NCBI GenBank assembly: GCA_023957235.1
Contig: JAMLHI010000006.1
Coordinates: forward strand, 1-64,000
DNA length: 64,000 nt
Reading direction: 5' to 3'
Source: Chitinophagales bacterium
GTDB taxonomy: Bacteria > Bacteroidota > Bacteroidia > Chitinophagales > JADIYW01
The notes beneath the pieces are model-generated. The model was not told the DNA's origin, did not search any database, and saw nothing but the letters and a program-made list of their open reading frames with translations. Every line of letters starts with the position of its first letter. The first letter of the stretch is position 1. Shown here piece after piece: positions 35,151 to 44,223 of this stretch. Both the position numbers and the translations under genes were made by a program.

Positions 35151-35967
35151 TAAAGATATTTGCTTTCCATTCTCCTTTATACTTTACTTTTCCCTTTTTG
35201 TCATACAGAGTCCCTTCTCCTTGTTGCATATCATTTTCCCACTGTCCAATATATTTTTCGTTGTATTTAGAAACATAAGTTCCAAATCCTGAACGCATAT
35301 TATTTTCAAAATCACCTTCATAATAGCTTCCGTCAGTAAATTTCTCTTTCCCTTTTCCTTGCTTAGCATTATTTGTCCATTGACCTTCATATACCCATCC
35401 ATTGTCAAAGACTCCTTTGCCATTTCCATCAGCTTTTCCATTTACAATATCACCTGTATAATATACGTTGTTTTTGCCTATTTTAAAACGGAGATATTTC
35501 AAGTGGCTCTCATCTTTTTTGTTGGATTCACTTTTATATTCAGCTAGCTGAACATCAGGCTCATTTACTTTAATAACAGTCTTTTCGTCTTTTGTATTTA
35601 TTTCTTCTGATTTAACTACGGGTTGTTCTTTCTCTATTTCTTTTTTGACAATATCCTCTATTTTAACAAAGATGCCTGTCTTTGTTACTTTGTGATTTTT
35701 GATATATTGGTTGATTTTTTTGCTTAAATGAGGATTGTCTTTTTTGAGTTGTTTTACTGCAAGATTCAGACTATCCATTTGATGATTGAGAATCCAATCT
35801 AAAATCTTTTCTGTATCAGGAGCAGTAGCTATTGGCTTTGTATCAGAAGAATTTTCATGCCTGATGTCTGAAATTTTATTTTTTAGAAAATAGGTCCAAA
35901 CAGCAGAAACACTAGCTATTACTAATAGAGAAGAGAGAATAATAAGAGATATTGTGCTTTTTTTCAT
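35143..35967 (-). CDS. MORN-repeat protein with N-terminal membrane anchor
   Basis: The protein has 274 residues: a cytoplasmic start (MKKST), one membrane segment (7-29), a low-complexity charged region (about 35-150), and at the C-terminus a run of at least five MORN repeats (YTGDIVNGKADGNGKG, YEGQWTNNAKQGKGKE, YEGDFENNMRSGFGTY, YIGQWENDMQQGEGTL, YKGEWKANIF). MORN repeats form an elongated beta sheet and bind lipids or proteins. The role here is unknown. Its 3' end overlaps the convergent membrane protein gene by 8 bases. Confidence 0.88.
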   Translation of the reverse strand: MKKSTISLIILSSLLVIASVSAVWTYFLKNKISDIRHENSSDTKPIATAPDTEKILDWILNHQMDSLNLAVKQLKKDNPHLSKKINQYIKNHKVTKTGIFVKIEDIVKKEIEKEQPVVKSEEINTKDEKTVIKVNEPDVQLAEYKSESNKKDESHLKYLRFKIGKNNVYYTGDIVNGKADGNGKGVFDNGWVYEGQWTNNAKQGKGKEKFTDGSYYEGDFENNMRSGFGTYVSKYNEKYIGQWENDMQQGEGTLYDKKGKVKYKGEWKANIFIN

Positions 35968-36142
35968 AAAATAGCTATAAGTTAATAATGTTTGCTTAAG
36001 GTTGTTAAAGCAAAATTATTGCCAGTCTGTTATAAAAATTATAAAACTCAAATTTTGTTCAAGATAACATTAAAATTGAAGAGCTTATAATAAATCTAAG
36101 TTATGTTAAACAACATTTTAAAATTTAAAAATTCTTTTGATG

Positions 36143-36150
36143 TACCTTTG
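36143..36150 (+). promoter_or_regulatory. -7 box of the DEAD-box helicase promoter
   Basis: TACCTTTG is a perfect TAnnTTTG box. It overlaps the first in-frame GTG (36150), so translation must begin downstream, most likely at the ATG at 36180. Confidence 0.55.
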
Positions 36151-36179
36151 TGCAAAATTATTTTTACGTGATAGAAACC

Positions 36180-37877
36180 ATGGAAGGGTTTAAAGCATTG
36201 GGCTTGTCGGAGGAAACGCTTGTTGCTTTAGAAAAAAAAGGTTATTTTAAACCAACACCTATTCAGGAACTGACCATTCCTCTCTTGCTGAACGGAGAAA
36301 GAGATATAGTAGGACAAGCACAAACAGGATCGGGAAAGACAGCTGCTTTTGGAATTCCAATTATTGAAAGATTTGATAAAAATGACAATAATGTACAGGC
36401 ATTGATTTTGACTCCGACAAGAGAGTTGGCTTTGCAGGTATCTGAAGAGCTACAAAGTTACAAAGGAGGAAGACGAATCTGGATGACTACAGTTTACGGT
36501 GGTGCTCCAATCAGTCGCCAAATGAGAGATTTAGAAAAAGGTACTCACGTGGTAGTCGGCACACCAGGGAGAGTGATTGATTTGATAGAGAGAGGAAAAT
36601 TGATTCTTAATCATGTCAATTATGTTGTTTTGGATGAGGCTGACGAAATGTTGAATATGGGCTTTCTTGATGATGTAGAGCTGATATTGTCTAAGTGTAA
36701 TGAGAATAGAAGAATGTTGCTGTTTTCTGCAACAATGCCTGATAGGATATTATCTCTTGCTAAAAGATATATGGGAGAATATGATTTGATGTCTGTGAAG
36801 AAAAAAGAATTAACTACAGACACTATTGCTCAGTCCTATTTGGAAGTCCCAGCTAGAAATAGATTTGATGCTTTATGTAGAGTATTGGATATTGAAGAAG
36901 ATTTTTATGGAATTGTATTTTGCAACACTAAAGCAGAAGTGATAGAAATAACTAATCATTTGAATGAAAAGGGTTATACCGCTGATTCACTTCATGGAGA
37001 TATTGCTCAAAATCTTAGGGAAAAAGCAATTAAACAATTCAAGTCTAATAAATATGGCTTGTTAATAGCTACTGATGTTGCAGCTAGAGGTATAGATATT
37101 CAAGATTTAACTCATGTTATCAATTATGGTTTACCTCAAGACCCTGAATCTTATGTTCACAGAATCGGTAGGACTGGGAGAGCAGGTAAAGAGGGTAAGG
37201 CAATTTCTATCATTGATTCTAATGAGCGTAGAAAATTGATGTATATTCAAAAGATTACTAAGGCTAACATTGAAAGAGGAAAATTACCTGATGCTCAGCA
37301 AATGGTGGCTATTAAGAAGAGAAGATTGAATGATCAACTCGAAACAACTGTTTCTACAGAACATTATCTTTCGCTTTTAGATTATGCCAAAGAATTGATA
37401 CAAGATAACGAGCCAGAAATAATTGTTGCATCATTATTAAAGATTTTTCAAGGTGATGATTTGGATGTACAGGCCTATAAAGTGATAAAAGAGGCTACTG
37501 AGCGTCCAATGCGCGATGATAGAAGTGATAGAAGAGGCGATAGAGATCGTGATAGAGGTAGAGATCGTGACAGAGGTGGACGTGATCGCGATAAAGGCGG
37601 TGACAGAAAAAAATCAGGTAGAAATTCTGGTTCAACAATGAGATTGTTTGTTGCAAAAGGAAGAAAAGATAAAACATCTCCAATAGATATTTTGAAATTA
37701 ATCGAAGAAGAGACTAAAATTCCAGGTAGAAATATTGATGATATCAAAATTTTAGATGCATTCTCATTTTTCACTACAAATTTTGATGATGGGGAATATA
37801 TCTTAGATGTGTTTAAAAAGTTAGCAAGGAAAAATGGTGAAAAGCCATTGATAGAACGTGCTAGGGATAGAGATTAA
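36180..37877 (+). CDS. DEAD-box RNA helicase with DbpA-type RNA-binding domain
   Basis: It unwinds RNA, probably in ribosome assembly or mRNA decay (DeaD/CsdA/DbpA group). Motifs in order: Q motif (KPTPIQELTIP), I AQTGSGKTAAFG, Ia PTRELA, II VLDEADEMLNMGF, III SAT, IV GIVFCNTK, V ATDVAARGIDI, VI HRIGRTGRAG. A low-complexity linker of alternating Arg, Asp and Gly (around residue 450-485 from the ATG) precedes a C-terminal DbpA RNA-binding domain of about 75 residues (MRLFVAKGRKDKTSP). The 565-residue size is usual. The ATG at 36180 is chosen because the earlier GTG overlaps the promoter. Confidence 0.95.
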   Translation: MEGFKALGLSEETLVALEKKGYFKPTPIQELTIPLLLNGERDIVGQAQTGSGKTAAFGIPIIERFDKNDNNVQALILTPTRELALQVSEELQSYKGGRRIWMTTVYGGAPISRQMRDLEKGTHVVVGTPGRVIDLIERGKLILNHVNYVVLDEADEMLNMGFLDDVELILSKCNENRRMLLFSATMPDRILSLAKRYMGEYDLMSVKKKELTTDTIAQSYLEVPARNRFDALCRVLDIEEDFYGIVFCNTKAEVIEITNHLNEKGYTADSLHGDIAQNLREKAIKQFKSNKYGLLIATDVAARGIDIQDLTHVINYGLPQDPESYVHRIGRTGRAGKEGKAISIIDSNERRKLMYIQKITKANIERGKLPDAQQMVAIKKRRLNDQLETTVSTEHYLSLLDYAKELIQDNEPEIIVASLLKIFQGDDLDVQAYKVIKEATERPMRDDRSDRRGDRDRDRGRDRDRGGRDRDKGGDRKKSGRNSGSTMRLFVAKGRKDKTSPIDILKLIEEETKIPGRNIDDIKILDAFSFFTTNFDDGEYILDVFKKLARKNGEKPLIERARDRD

Positions 37878-37900
37878 TTTATTCAATACAAAGATAATGA

Positions 37901-37931
37901 TAGGCTATTCAATGTTTGGGTAGCCTTTTTT
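37901..37931 (+). terminator. Terminator after the helicase gene
   Basis: Stem AGGCTA / TAGCCT with a 13-base loop, followed by T7. Confidence 0.8.
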
Positions 37932-38102
37932 TATGCCTATTTATGATTTAATGTTACAATTCAAGACAAATCAACTTCTGTAGAGTAGATAATGAGGAAT
38001 ATTGCTTTTTGTCAGATAAAATATTTTGTTAAAAAAATCACTTTTTCAACAAGGTATTGATTTGCATAATAAATTTCGTCTTTAAATTTCTTTTTGAACG
38101 AT

Positions 38103-39845
38103 ATGTCTTCAAATCATCCCAAAAAGCTGAATCAGCTTGAAGCTACTGCAATATGTGGCAATGACATTACCTCTTCTTGTTTATATGTTTCTGGTCTGTG
38201 CATTTTATATGCTGGACAGTATGCGTTTGTCTCACTTTTGATAGTGGGAGTTGTTTTGTATTTTTTTAGAAAAATTTATAGTGAAGCAGTAGGTGCATTG
38301 CCTTTGAATGGAGGCGCTTATAATATACTTTTAAATACTACAAGTAAAGGAAATGCATCAATTGCAGCCTGTCTGACAATATTGTCATATATGGCGACTG
38401 CTGTCTTGTCGGCTTCTGAAGCTATGCATTATTTACACAGTGTTTTCCCATATTTTCCTGTGTTTATCGCTACAATTGTTTTGTTGACTTTGTTTTTATT
38501 TCTGACAATCAGTGGATTAAGAGAATCTTCTTTGGTGTCGATTATTATATTTTTATCCCATTTAGTTGCTTTAGTCGTATTAATAGGAAGTGCTATTTAT
38601 TATGTGTTCCATAATGGCTTGCACATTGCAGAGATGAATTTTAATACCCCATTAAAGGGCGGAATGGCTACTGCATTATTTTTTGGTTTTAGTACAGCCA
38701 TGTTAGGTGTTACAGGATTTGAAACATCTGCTAATTTTGTTGAAGAGCAAAAGGTAGGCGTTTTTCCTAAAACACTTCGTAATATGTGGTATCTGGTAAT
38801 TATTATCAATCCATTGATTGCTTTATTGGCAGTATCAGTCATGCCTCTTGGTGATGCAGCAAATCATCAATCAGCGTTTCTTTCTCACATGGCATCTCAA
38901 ACAGGAGGAGAAGTGCTTGCTACTGTGATATCTATAGATGCATTTGTCGTTCTAAGTGGTGCTGTGGTAACATCATTTATTGGTGTGAATGGGTTAATGA
39001 AGCGTATGACTCTTGATAGAATTTTGCCTCAAAGACTATTAAAAGAAAATAAAAAGGGAAGCACTCCGAGAATCTTGTTTTTGTTTTATTTATTGTGTAT
39101 TTCTATTTTGGTAATTACTGCAGGAAAAATTGGCCCATTGTCAGGTGTATATACTATTTCGTTTTTATCAGTAATGGCTTATTTTGGTTTTGGAAATCTA
39201 TTACTGAAAATTAAGAGGTCGAGATTGCCACGACCTGAATATGCCTTGCCGATCATGGTTGTTTTAGGCGTTTTGGGTGTATTGTCGGCTCTATATGGCA
39301 ATATTATGTTACACCCTGAGTATTTGGTCGTGTTTTTACAATATTTTATACCTACTTTTTTAGTAATTTATCTATTTCTACGTCGTAAAATTGTATTTAA
39401 TTATTTATTAATTTATATAAATTCTTTGTTTGATAGAATTCGTGAATTAGCTGTTTTTAGTAGATTGTATTTAACACGTGAAATGAGAAAACTCAATCGT
39501 CAGCCATTTGTTTATTTCAGTAAAGGTGATAATATTGCTATCCTCAATAGAGTGATTCAATATGTATTGGAAAATGAAATTACTCAGCGTTTGAAGATTG
39601 TGACTGTTCTTAGTGAGACTCAGGAGTTAAATGCTGATTTTGAAAGAGATTTACAAGCTCTAGGAAGGGTATATCCAGATATTAAAATTGAATTTATTCA
39701 GGTGAAAGGTGTTTTTGGTCCTGAGATCATTGAGAAATTAAGTCATACTTGGAATATTCCAAAGAATTTTATGTTCATTGCTTCTCCAAGCAATAGATTT
39801 CCTCATCAATTATCAGATTTGGGAGGGGTAAGGTTGATTATTTAA
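38103..39845 (+). CDS. APC-family amino-acid permease
   Basis: The protein has about 580 residues: roughly 12 membrane segments followed by a soluble C-terminal part of about 150 residues. Segment 1 carries the broken-helix region (LEATAICGNDITSSCLYVSG), and GALPLNGGAYNILLN is the typical APC motif between segments 2 and 3. The soluble domain from about 430 on (VFSRLYLTREMRKLN, then FVYFSKGDNIAILNRVI) resembles the cytosolic universal-stress-like tails of some APC transporters. The substrate is unknown. I prefer the ATG at 38103 to the TTG at 38094. It is monocistronic. Confidence 0.85.
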   Translation: MSSNHPKKLNQLEATAICGNDITSSCLYVSGLCILYAGQYAFVSLLIVGVVLYFFRKIYSEAVGALPLNGGAYNILLNTTSKGNASIAACLTILSYMATAVLSASEAMHYLHSVFPYFPVFIATIVLLTLFLFLTISGLRESSLVSIIIFLSHLVALVVLIGSAIYYVFHNGLHIAEMNFNTPLKGGMATALFFGFSTAMLGVTGFETSANFVEEQKVGVFPKTLRNMWYLVIIINPLIALLAVSVMPLGDAANHQSAFLSHMASQTGGEVLATVISIDAFVVLSGAVVTSFIGVNGLMKRMTLDRILPQRLLKENKKGSTPRILFLFYLLCISILVITAGKIGPLSGVYTISFLSVMAYFGFGNLLLKIKRSRLPRPEYALPIMVVLGVLGVLSALYGNIMLHPEYLVVFLQYFIPTFLVIYLFLRRKIVFNYLLIYINSLFDRIRELAVFSRLYLTREMRKLNRQPFVYFSKGDNIAILNRVIQYVLENEITQRLKIVTVLSETQELNADFERDLQALGRVYPDIKIEFIQVKGVFGPEIIEKLSHTWNIPKNFMFIASPSNRFPHQLSDLGGVRLII

Positions 39846-39935
39846 TCTTGTTTCTTTTTTTATATGCTATTGAAATGACTTGTTGTATAGAAAGAAAGTA
39901 GAAAAGTCATAGCTTTGTTTTTCAATATTTTTTAG

Positions 39936-40367
39936 ATGAAAATAGAAATTGCTCCTTTCAACAGTAGTTTGTATAAACAAGCTTTAACACTTAGAAATCA
40001 TGTTTTATTGAAACCATGGAATTTGGTTTTTACTCCTACAGAATTGGAAGAAGAGAAAAATCAAGTTCATATTGTGGCGGTTGAAGAAGGAGAGGTCCTT
40101 GGCGTTGTTATTTTAAAGGAGTTAGATTCTAGTACTGTAAAAATGCGGCAATTAGCAGTAAAAGAAAAAGATAGAGGCCAAGGTATAGGCAGTGAATTAG
40201 TAGCTTTCTTTGAAGAGTATGCTTTAGAGAATGGATACACTCAGATAGAGTTACATGCAAGAGAACGAGCAGTCAGATTTTATACTCAACTGGACTATGA
40301 AAGAATAGGAGAGGTATTTAAGGAGGTGACCTTAAATCATTATAAAATGGTCAAAAATTTGGAGTAA
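39936..40367 (+). CDS. GNAT-family N-acetyltransferase
   Basis: The protein has 143 residues with the GNAT fold. The acetyl-CoA loop is RQLAVKEKDRGQGIGSELV (Q/RxxGxG/A), preceded by the beta-bulge strands (VEEGEVLGVVILKEL) and followed by LHARERAVRFYTQLDYERIG. The substrate cannot be told; proteins of this shape acetylate small amines or protein N-termini. The start ATG at 39936 follows the permease gene by 90 bases. The next gene converges on it. Confidence 0.9.
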   Translation: MKIEIAPFNSSLYKQALTLRNHVLLKPWNLVFTPTELEEEKNQVHIVAVEEGEVLGVVILKELDSSTVKMRQLAVKEKDRGQGIGSELVAFFEEYALENGYTQIELHARERAVRFYTQLDYERIGEVFKEVTLNHYKMVKNLE

Positions 40368-40382
40368 TCTAATGACTGTTTG

Positions 40383-41282
40383 TTACCCAAGTCTTGCATA
40401 AACACCCAATGGTAATTGCACTCCTGATTGAGATGGGATGTATAATTCACCATATTCTTCAGTCAAATCTTTTATCCCATAGGAGTGAAGATGTTGTTGG
40501 ACAATATTTTGTAAAATAAGGGCTGAAAATCCTAATGAATAGGTGTTCATCACTAAGAAATGATCTTTTGTGTCTAGTAATTGTATAACATCTTTTACAA
40601 GGTCATTAATCATTAATTCTAGTTTCCAACTTTCGCCATTTGGGCCATGACCAAAAGCGGGAGGGTCCAAAATAATTCCTTTGTATTTTTTACCTCTTTT
40701 GATTTCTCTTTTTACAAATTTCACGGCATCTTCAACCACCCATCGAATATCTTTAAGCGAACTCGATTCCATATTTCTTTTTGACCAACTGACAACTTGT
40801 TTGATAGAATCCACATGATATACTTCTGCTCCAGCAGCGCATGCAGCTAAAGATGCGCCACCTGTGTATGCAAATAAATTCAAAACTGGCACCTTGTCAT
40901 GTCTGTCTTTCAAAGAAGCTACTTTTTGATAGATGAAATTCCAGTTGACAGACTGTTCTGGGAAAATTCCAATATGCTTAAATCTTGTTAGAGCTAGATT
41001 GAAATGAAGAGGGGTGTTTCCAATTAGACATTTTATCTCCCAATTGTCTGGCATTTCTTTATATTTTTCCCATTTGCCTGAAGAACTAGATGTGCCAATA
41101 AATTTGACATGGGCTAGGTCGTTCCATTCTTTTTCGGTAAGTACTTTGTCCCAAATTGCCTGTGGTTCAGGACGGATAGTGATATATTGACCAAATCTTT
41201 CTAATTTTTCAAATCCTCCTACATCTATCAATTCATAGTCACTCCAACCTGATGCTGCTTGTAAAGGTAATTGTTTAATCAT
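40383..41282 (-). CDS. Class I SAM-dependent (RlmI/RlmK-type) methyltransferase
   Basis: The protein has 299 residues. The SAM-binding motif I is VLNLFAYTGGASLAACAAGA, followed by the acidic strand VYHVDSIKQVVSWSKRN and the catalytic-type ILDPPAFGHGPNG. The Asp-Pro-Pro-x-Phe/Phe-Gly motif is that of the RlmI/RlmK-like group (PF10672) of RNA methyltransferases. The N-terminal part (about 1-120) has beta segments but no obvious PUA/THUMP signature. The target is unproven; rRNA is likely. The gene is convergent with the acetyltransferase and upstream of no terminator I can see. Confidence 0.88.
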   Translation of the reverse strand: MIKQLPLQAASGWSDYELIDVGGFEKLERFGQYITIRPEPQAIWDKVLTEKEWNDLAHVKFIGTSSSSGKWEKYKEMPDNWEIKCLIGNTPLHFNLALTRFKHIGIFPEQSVNWNFIYQKVASLKDRHDKVPVLNLFAYTGGASLAACAAGAEVYHVDSIKQVVSWSKRNMESSSLKDIRWVVEDAVKFVKREIKRGKKYKGIILDPPAFGHGPNGESWKLELMINDLVKDVIQLLDTKDHFLVMNTYSLGFSALILQNIVQQHLHSYGIKDLTEEYGELYIPSQSGVQLPLGVYARLG

Positions 41283-41392
41283 TCTATATTAGGAAAGGTT
41301 GGTAAAGGGTTTAGAAGATAATTTGGCATATTTGATTGTAAAAGATACTGTTAATCAATTTTATACAATATTTTTTATCTGATCAAAAAATA

Positions 41393-42052
41393 TTATCCAT
41401 TGGCTTTTTTATGGTCTGCAAGAAATTGTGCCAATCCAGCATCTGTGAGAGGATGATTGAGAAGTCCTAATATTGATGGTAATGGACAAGTGACAACATC
41501 TGCTCCTGCTTCTGCACATTTGACAATATGTAAAGGATTTCTAATACTTGCTGCTAGAATTTCTGTTCTAAAATCGTAATTATTAAAAATTTTGACAATT
41601 TGCTCAATTAATGCAATACCATCTAAATGAATATCATCCAATCGACCTATAAATGGACTGATATAAGATGCTCCTGCTTTTGCAGCCAATAGAGCTTGCC
41701 CAGGTGAAAAAATTAAAGTGCAATTTGTACGTATTCCATGTTCAGAAAAATATTTTATTGCTTTCACACCACTTTTTATCATAGGCACTTTCACAACAAT
41801 ATTTTTATGTAATTCTGCCAAAACATGACCTTCACGGATGATTCCTTCAAAATCAGTAGAAATAACTTCTGCACTGACATCACCTGTTCCTGCAATGTTG
41901 CAAATATTGACATAGTGATCCAAAATATTTTGCTTTCCAGTGATTCCCTCTTTCGCCATTAAAGAAGGATTGGTTGTTACGCCATCTAAAATACCCAAAT
42001 CGTAAGCCTCTTTAATTTGGTCAAGATTAGCAGTGTCTATAAAAAATTTCAT
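41393..42052 (-). CDS. fsa: Fructose-6-phosphate aldolase / TalC-type transaldolase
   Basis: The protein has 219 residues, the short TalC/FSA form. The N-terminal FIDTANLDQIKEAYDLGILDGVTTNPSL is diagnostic, the Schiff-base lysine lies in VVKVPMIKSG, and the phosphate site is in ISPFIGRLDDI. It either transfers dihydroxyacetone in the pentose phosphate pathway or cleaves fructose 6-phosphate; sequence alone does not settle which. It starts at the ATG at 42052. Divergent from the acyltransferase gene. Confidence 0.95.
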   Translation of the reverse strand: MKFFIDTANLDQIKEAYDLGILDGVTTNPSLMAKEGITGKQNILDHYVNICNIAGTGDVSAEVISTDFEGIIREGHVLAELHKNIVVKVPMIKSGVKAIKYFSEHGIRTNCTLIFSPGQALLAAKAGASYISPFIGRLDDIHLDGIALIEQIVKIFNNYDFRTEILAASIRNPLHIVKCAEAGADVVTCPLPSILGLLNHPLTDAGLAQFLADHKKANG

Positions 42053-42170
42053 ATTGTAAAATTAAAGCCTAAAAATAAGAGAATTTGAATGGAATCTACA
42101 AAAGAATTTTCAGAAAGATGAAATATAGGTGTTCATTAGCATTATATTTGAACAAAGTAATTCATATTTA

Positions 42171-43313
42171 GTGAAAGTATATTTTCCCAACTTAAACGGA
42201 TTGAGGTTTGTGGCCGCAATGAGTGTGGTCGTCTCACATTTGGAAATGGTGAAAAAACAGTTTGGTTTGCCTCATCTATGGGATTTAAGACCAATAAAAA
42301 TGCTGGGAGATTTAGGTGTTATTTTATTTTTTAGTTTGAGTGGTTTTTTAATTACTTATTTACTATTAATGGAGAAGTCCCATACACAAAAAGTAAGTAT
42401 AGTAGATTTTTATATTCGACGAATTTTGCGGATTTGGCCTTTGTATTTTTTCTTGATTGTTTTAGGATTGTTTATTCTTCCTTCAGTTTCATTTTTAGAT
42501 GTAGGAGCTACTCATTCATCGATGCCTATGGGAAGCTGGTGGAAAATGGCTGCTTTTTATTTGGCTATCTTACCAAATGTGGCGGTGAAGGTTTATCCTG
42601 CTGTTGCATTTATTGGTCATACTTGGTCTATCGGTGTAGAAGAACAATTTTATTATATCTGGCCATGGCTTGTTAAGTTGAGTAAAAATATTTTAGCAGC
42701 TTTGATATCTGTCATTGTGTTTTATTTATTTATTCTTTTTTGTCTTGAATATATCAGATATCTGTATCCTGATAGTAGATTTTGGGATATATTTTGGAAT
42801 GTATGGATGACTGCTAGCATTGACTGCATGGCTATAGGTGGGATTTTTGCTTGGTTATACTTTCATCAGAAACAAGCTATTTTAAAGATTTTGTACCATC
42901 CATATTTTCATATTGGAATCATTGTTCTCACTATTATAATGATTGCGATGGGAGTGAGATTTCCTATTTTACATCATGAAATATACGCGCTCTTATTTTC
43001 AATAATTATTTTAAATCTCTCTACAAATCCTCAACCTATATTGAATATGGAAAATAGATGGATGAATTATTTAGGAAAAATTTCTTACGGTATTTATATG
43101 TACCATGTTTTATGCATAGTATTAGCATACAAAATCACTTTATTCTTTTTAGGAAGTCATAATAACATTGTATATTATCTACTGTCGATAGCTTTTACAA
43201 TACTTTTATCAAGTATTTCTTATGAATACATGGAAGCTAGATTTATTCACTTGAAATCTAAATTTAGTCAAATTGTATCAGGAGATAATGCAAGAAAAAC
43301 GAGGGAACTTTAA
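42171..43313 (+). CDS. Membrane acyltransferase (acyltransferase-3 family)
   Basis: The protein has about 380 residues with ten predicted membrane segments. The N-terminal VYFPNLNGLRFVAAMSVVVSHLE holds the conserved His of the family, SLSGFLITYLLL follows, then FYIRRILRIWPLYFF, and GHTWSIGVEEQFYYIWP. It would transfer acetyl or acyl groups to sugars of surface polysaccharides or lipids. The GTG at 42171 is chosen to fit the family N-terminus; another GTG at 42129 would add 14 residues. Its end overlaps the T-run behind the SRP RNA on the other strand. Confidence 0.85.
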   Translation: MKVYFPNLNGLRFVAAMSVVVSHLEMVKKQFGLPHLWDLRPIKMLGDLGVILFFSLSGFLITYLLLMEKSHTQKVSIVDFYIRRILRIWPLYFFLIVLGLFILPSVSFLDVGATHSSMPMGSWWKMAAFYLAILPNVAVKVYPAVAFIGHTWSIGVEEQFYYIWPWLVKLSKNILAALISVIVFYLFILFCLEYIRYLYPDSRFWDIFWNVWMTASIDCMAIGGIFAWLYFHQKQAILKILYHPYFHIGIIVLTIIMIAMGVRFPILHHEIYALLFSIIILNLSTNPQPILNMENRWMNYLGKISYGIYMYHVLCIVLAYKITLFFLGSHNNIVYYLLSIAFTILLSSISYEYMEARFIHLKSKFSQIVSGDNARKTREL

Positions 43314-43320
43314 AAAAAAG
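43311..43320 (-). terminator. T-run ending the SRP RNA
   Basis: On the minus strand the closing stem of the SRP RNA is followed by a run of eight Ts (43313-43320 on this strand as A). It overlaps the last codons of the convergent acyltransferase gene. Confidence 0.6.
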
Positions 43321-43419
43321 TAGGCAAGTTACTCACATCGCACCGCTCAACCAATTACCCTTGCTGTCTTCCGACCCTGGGGGATTCATCAGGAGCTGGT
43401 CGTATAAGACTTGCCCGAC
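43321..43419 (-). ncRNA. ffs: Small SRP RNA (4.5S)
   Basis: Read on the minus strand the sequence begins GTCGGGCAAGTC and ends GTAACTTGCC; the ends pair (GGCAAGT / ACTTGCC). The apical part contains GGGTCGGAAGACAGCAAGGG: GGAAG and AGCA form the symmetric and asymmetric internal loops that bind the M domain of Ffh. The flanking TTATACGACCAG and TTGGTTGAGCGGTG segments match Bacteroidota SRP RNAs that I know. The RNA is about 99 bases long, the small bacterial type without an Alu domain. Confidence 0.93.
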
Positions 43420-43421
43420 AC

Positions 43422-43451
43422 AAAGATAGGATTTCTTTTTCATTTAACAAT
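43422..43451 (-). promoter_or_regulatory. Promoter of the SRP RNA
   Basis: On the minus strand TTG, exactly 19 bases, then TATCTTTG, the complete Bacteroidota sigma-A consensus. The -7 box ends 3 bases before the assumed RNA 5' end, so transcription would start a few bases into it or the mature end is slightly downstream. Confidence 0.8.
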
Positions 43452-43556
43452 AGATGCCTATTGATTTTTATTAAATATTACTATTGTTTGCTTCAATTAT
43501 ATGGATGCTTGGATGTGTAGAATATAGGAAATGGTCAAATATTCTGACAGTAATTA

Positions 43557-43590
43557 ACAAAAAAGGAGAAAACTGGGGTCTTCTCCTTCA
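43557..43590 (-). terminator. Terminator after the thioredoxin pair
   Basis: Stem AAGGAGAA / TTCTCCTT with an 11-base loop, followed on the minus strand by TTTT. It lies 57 bases behind the stop of the second gene. Confidence 0.65.
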
Positions 43591-43646
43591 TAAATTAAAA
43601 TATTATCATCTGAATGCTTCAAGAGCAATCATCAAATGTTAAAAAA

Positions 43647-44222
43647 TCACTGTTGTCCTCTTTTGTAATTTTTTCTGTATTCTTCCCAATTCCCACCATT
43701 AGGTTGCATATATAAATTTTGTCCTAGGAAGTTGACAATAGGTTCAAATTCCTCAGGTTTTACAAAACCACTGATAGGGGTTATGATTTCAAATTTAGGA
43801 TTGAGGAAAATAAAAGTAGGATAGGATAATTTGCCTTGCATAATATTGGCTGCCAACTCATGATATCCGTTTCTGCCTGATGCCACAAAACCATATTTTT
43901 GTCCTTTAAAAGTAATAGGTTCTTTACTTTCTGCATCAAATTTGACAGGATAGAAATACTTATTCATCAATTTTGCCACATTAGGATCTGCAAAGGTTTG
44001 CTTGTCCATGACTTTACACCATCCACACCAATGTGTATAGAAGTCAATAAAAATGTTTTTAGGATTTTTATCTGTTTCAGCCCTTTTTACAGCCTCTTCA
44101 AAAGTCATCCACTGAATGGTGGAGTCAGCAGAACCTGATTGCTCGTTTGAGTTGGCATTGCATGAAAAAACAGTAAGTATTAGTGCTATTGATAGCCATT
44201 TTTTGAATTGATACATAGTCAT
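43647..44222 (-). CDS. Thioredoxin-fold lipoprotein with WCGWC active site
   Basis: The protein has 191 residues from the ATG at 44222, which follows the previous stop directly. The lipobox is VFSC, with Cys at about 20. The thioredoxin domain has the active site HWCGWCKVMD, then an insertion with an Asn/Gly loop (FKGQKYGFVASGRNGYHELA), and the cis-Pro strand SYPTFIFLN. It should act in the periplasm or at the outer membrane on protein disulfides. Together with the upstream gene it forms a tandem pair of the same fold. Confidence 0.9.
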   Translation of the reverse strand: MTMYQFKKWLSIALILTVFSCNANSNEQSGSADSTIQWMTFEEAVKRAETDKNPKNIFIDFYTHWCGWCKVMDKQTFADPNVAKLMNKYFYPVKFDAESKEPITFKGQKYGFVASGRNGYHELAANIMQGKLSYPTFIFLNPKFEIITPISGFVKPEEFEPIVNFLGQNLYMQPNGGNWEEYRKNYKRGQQ

Positions 44223-44223
44223 T

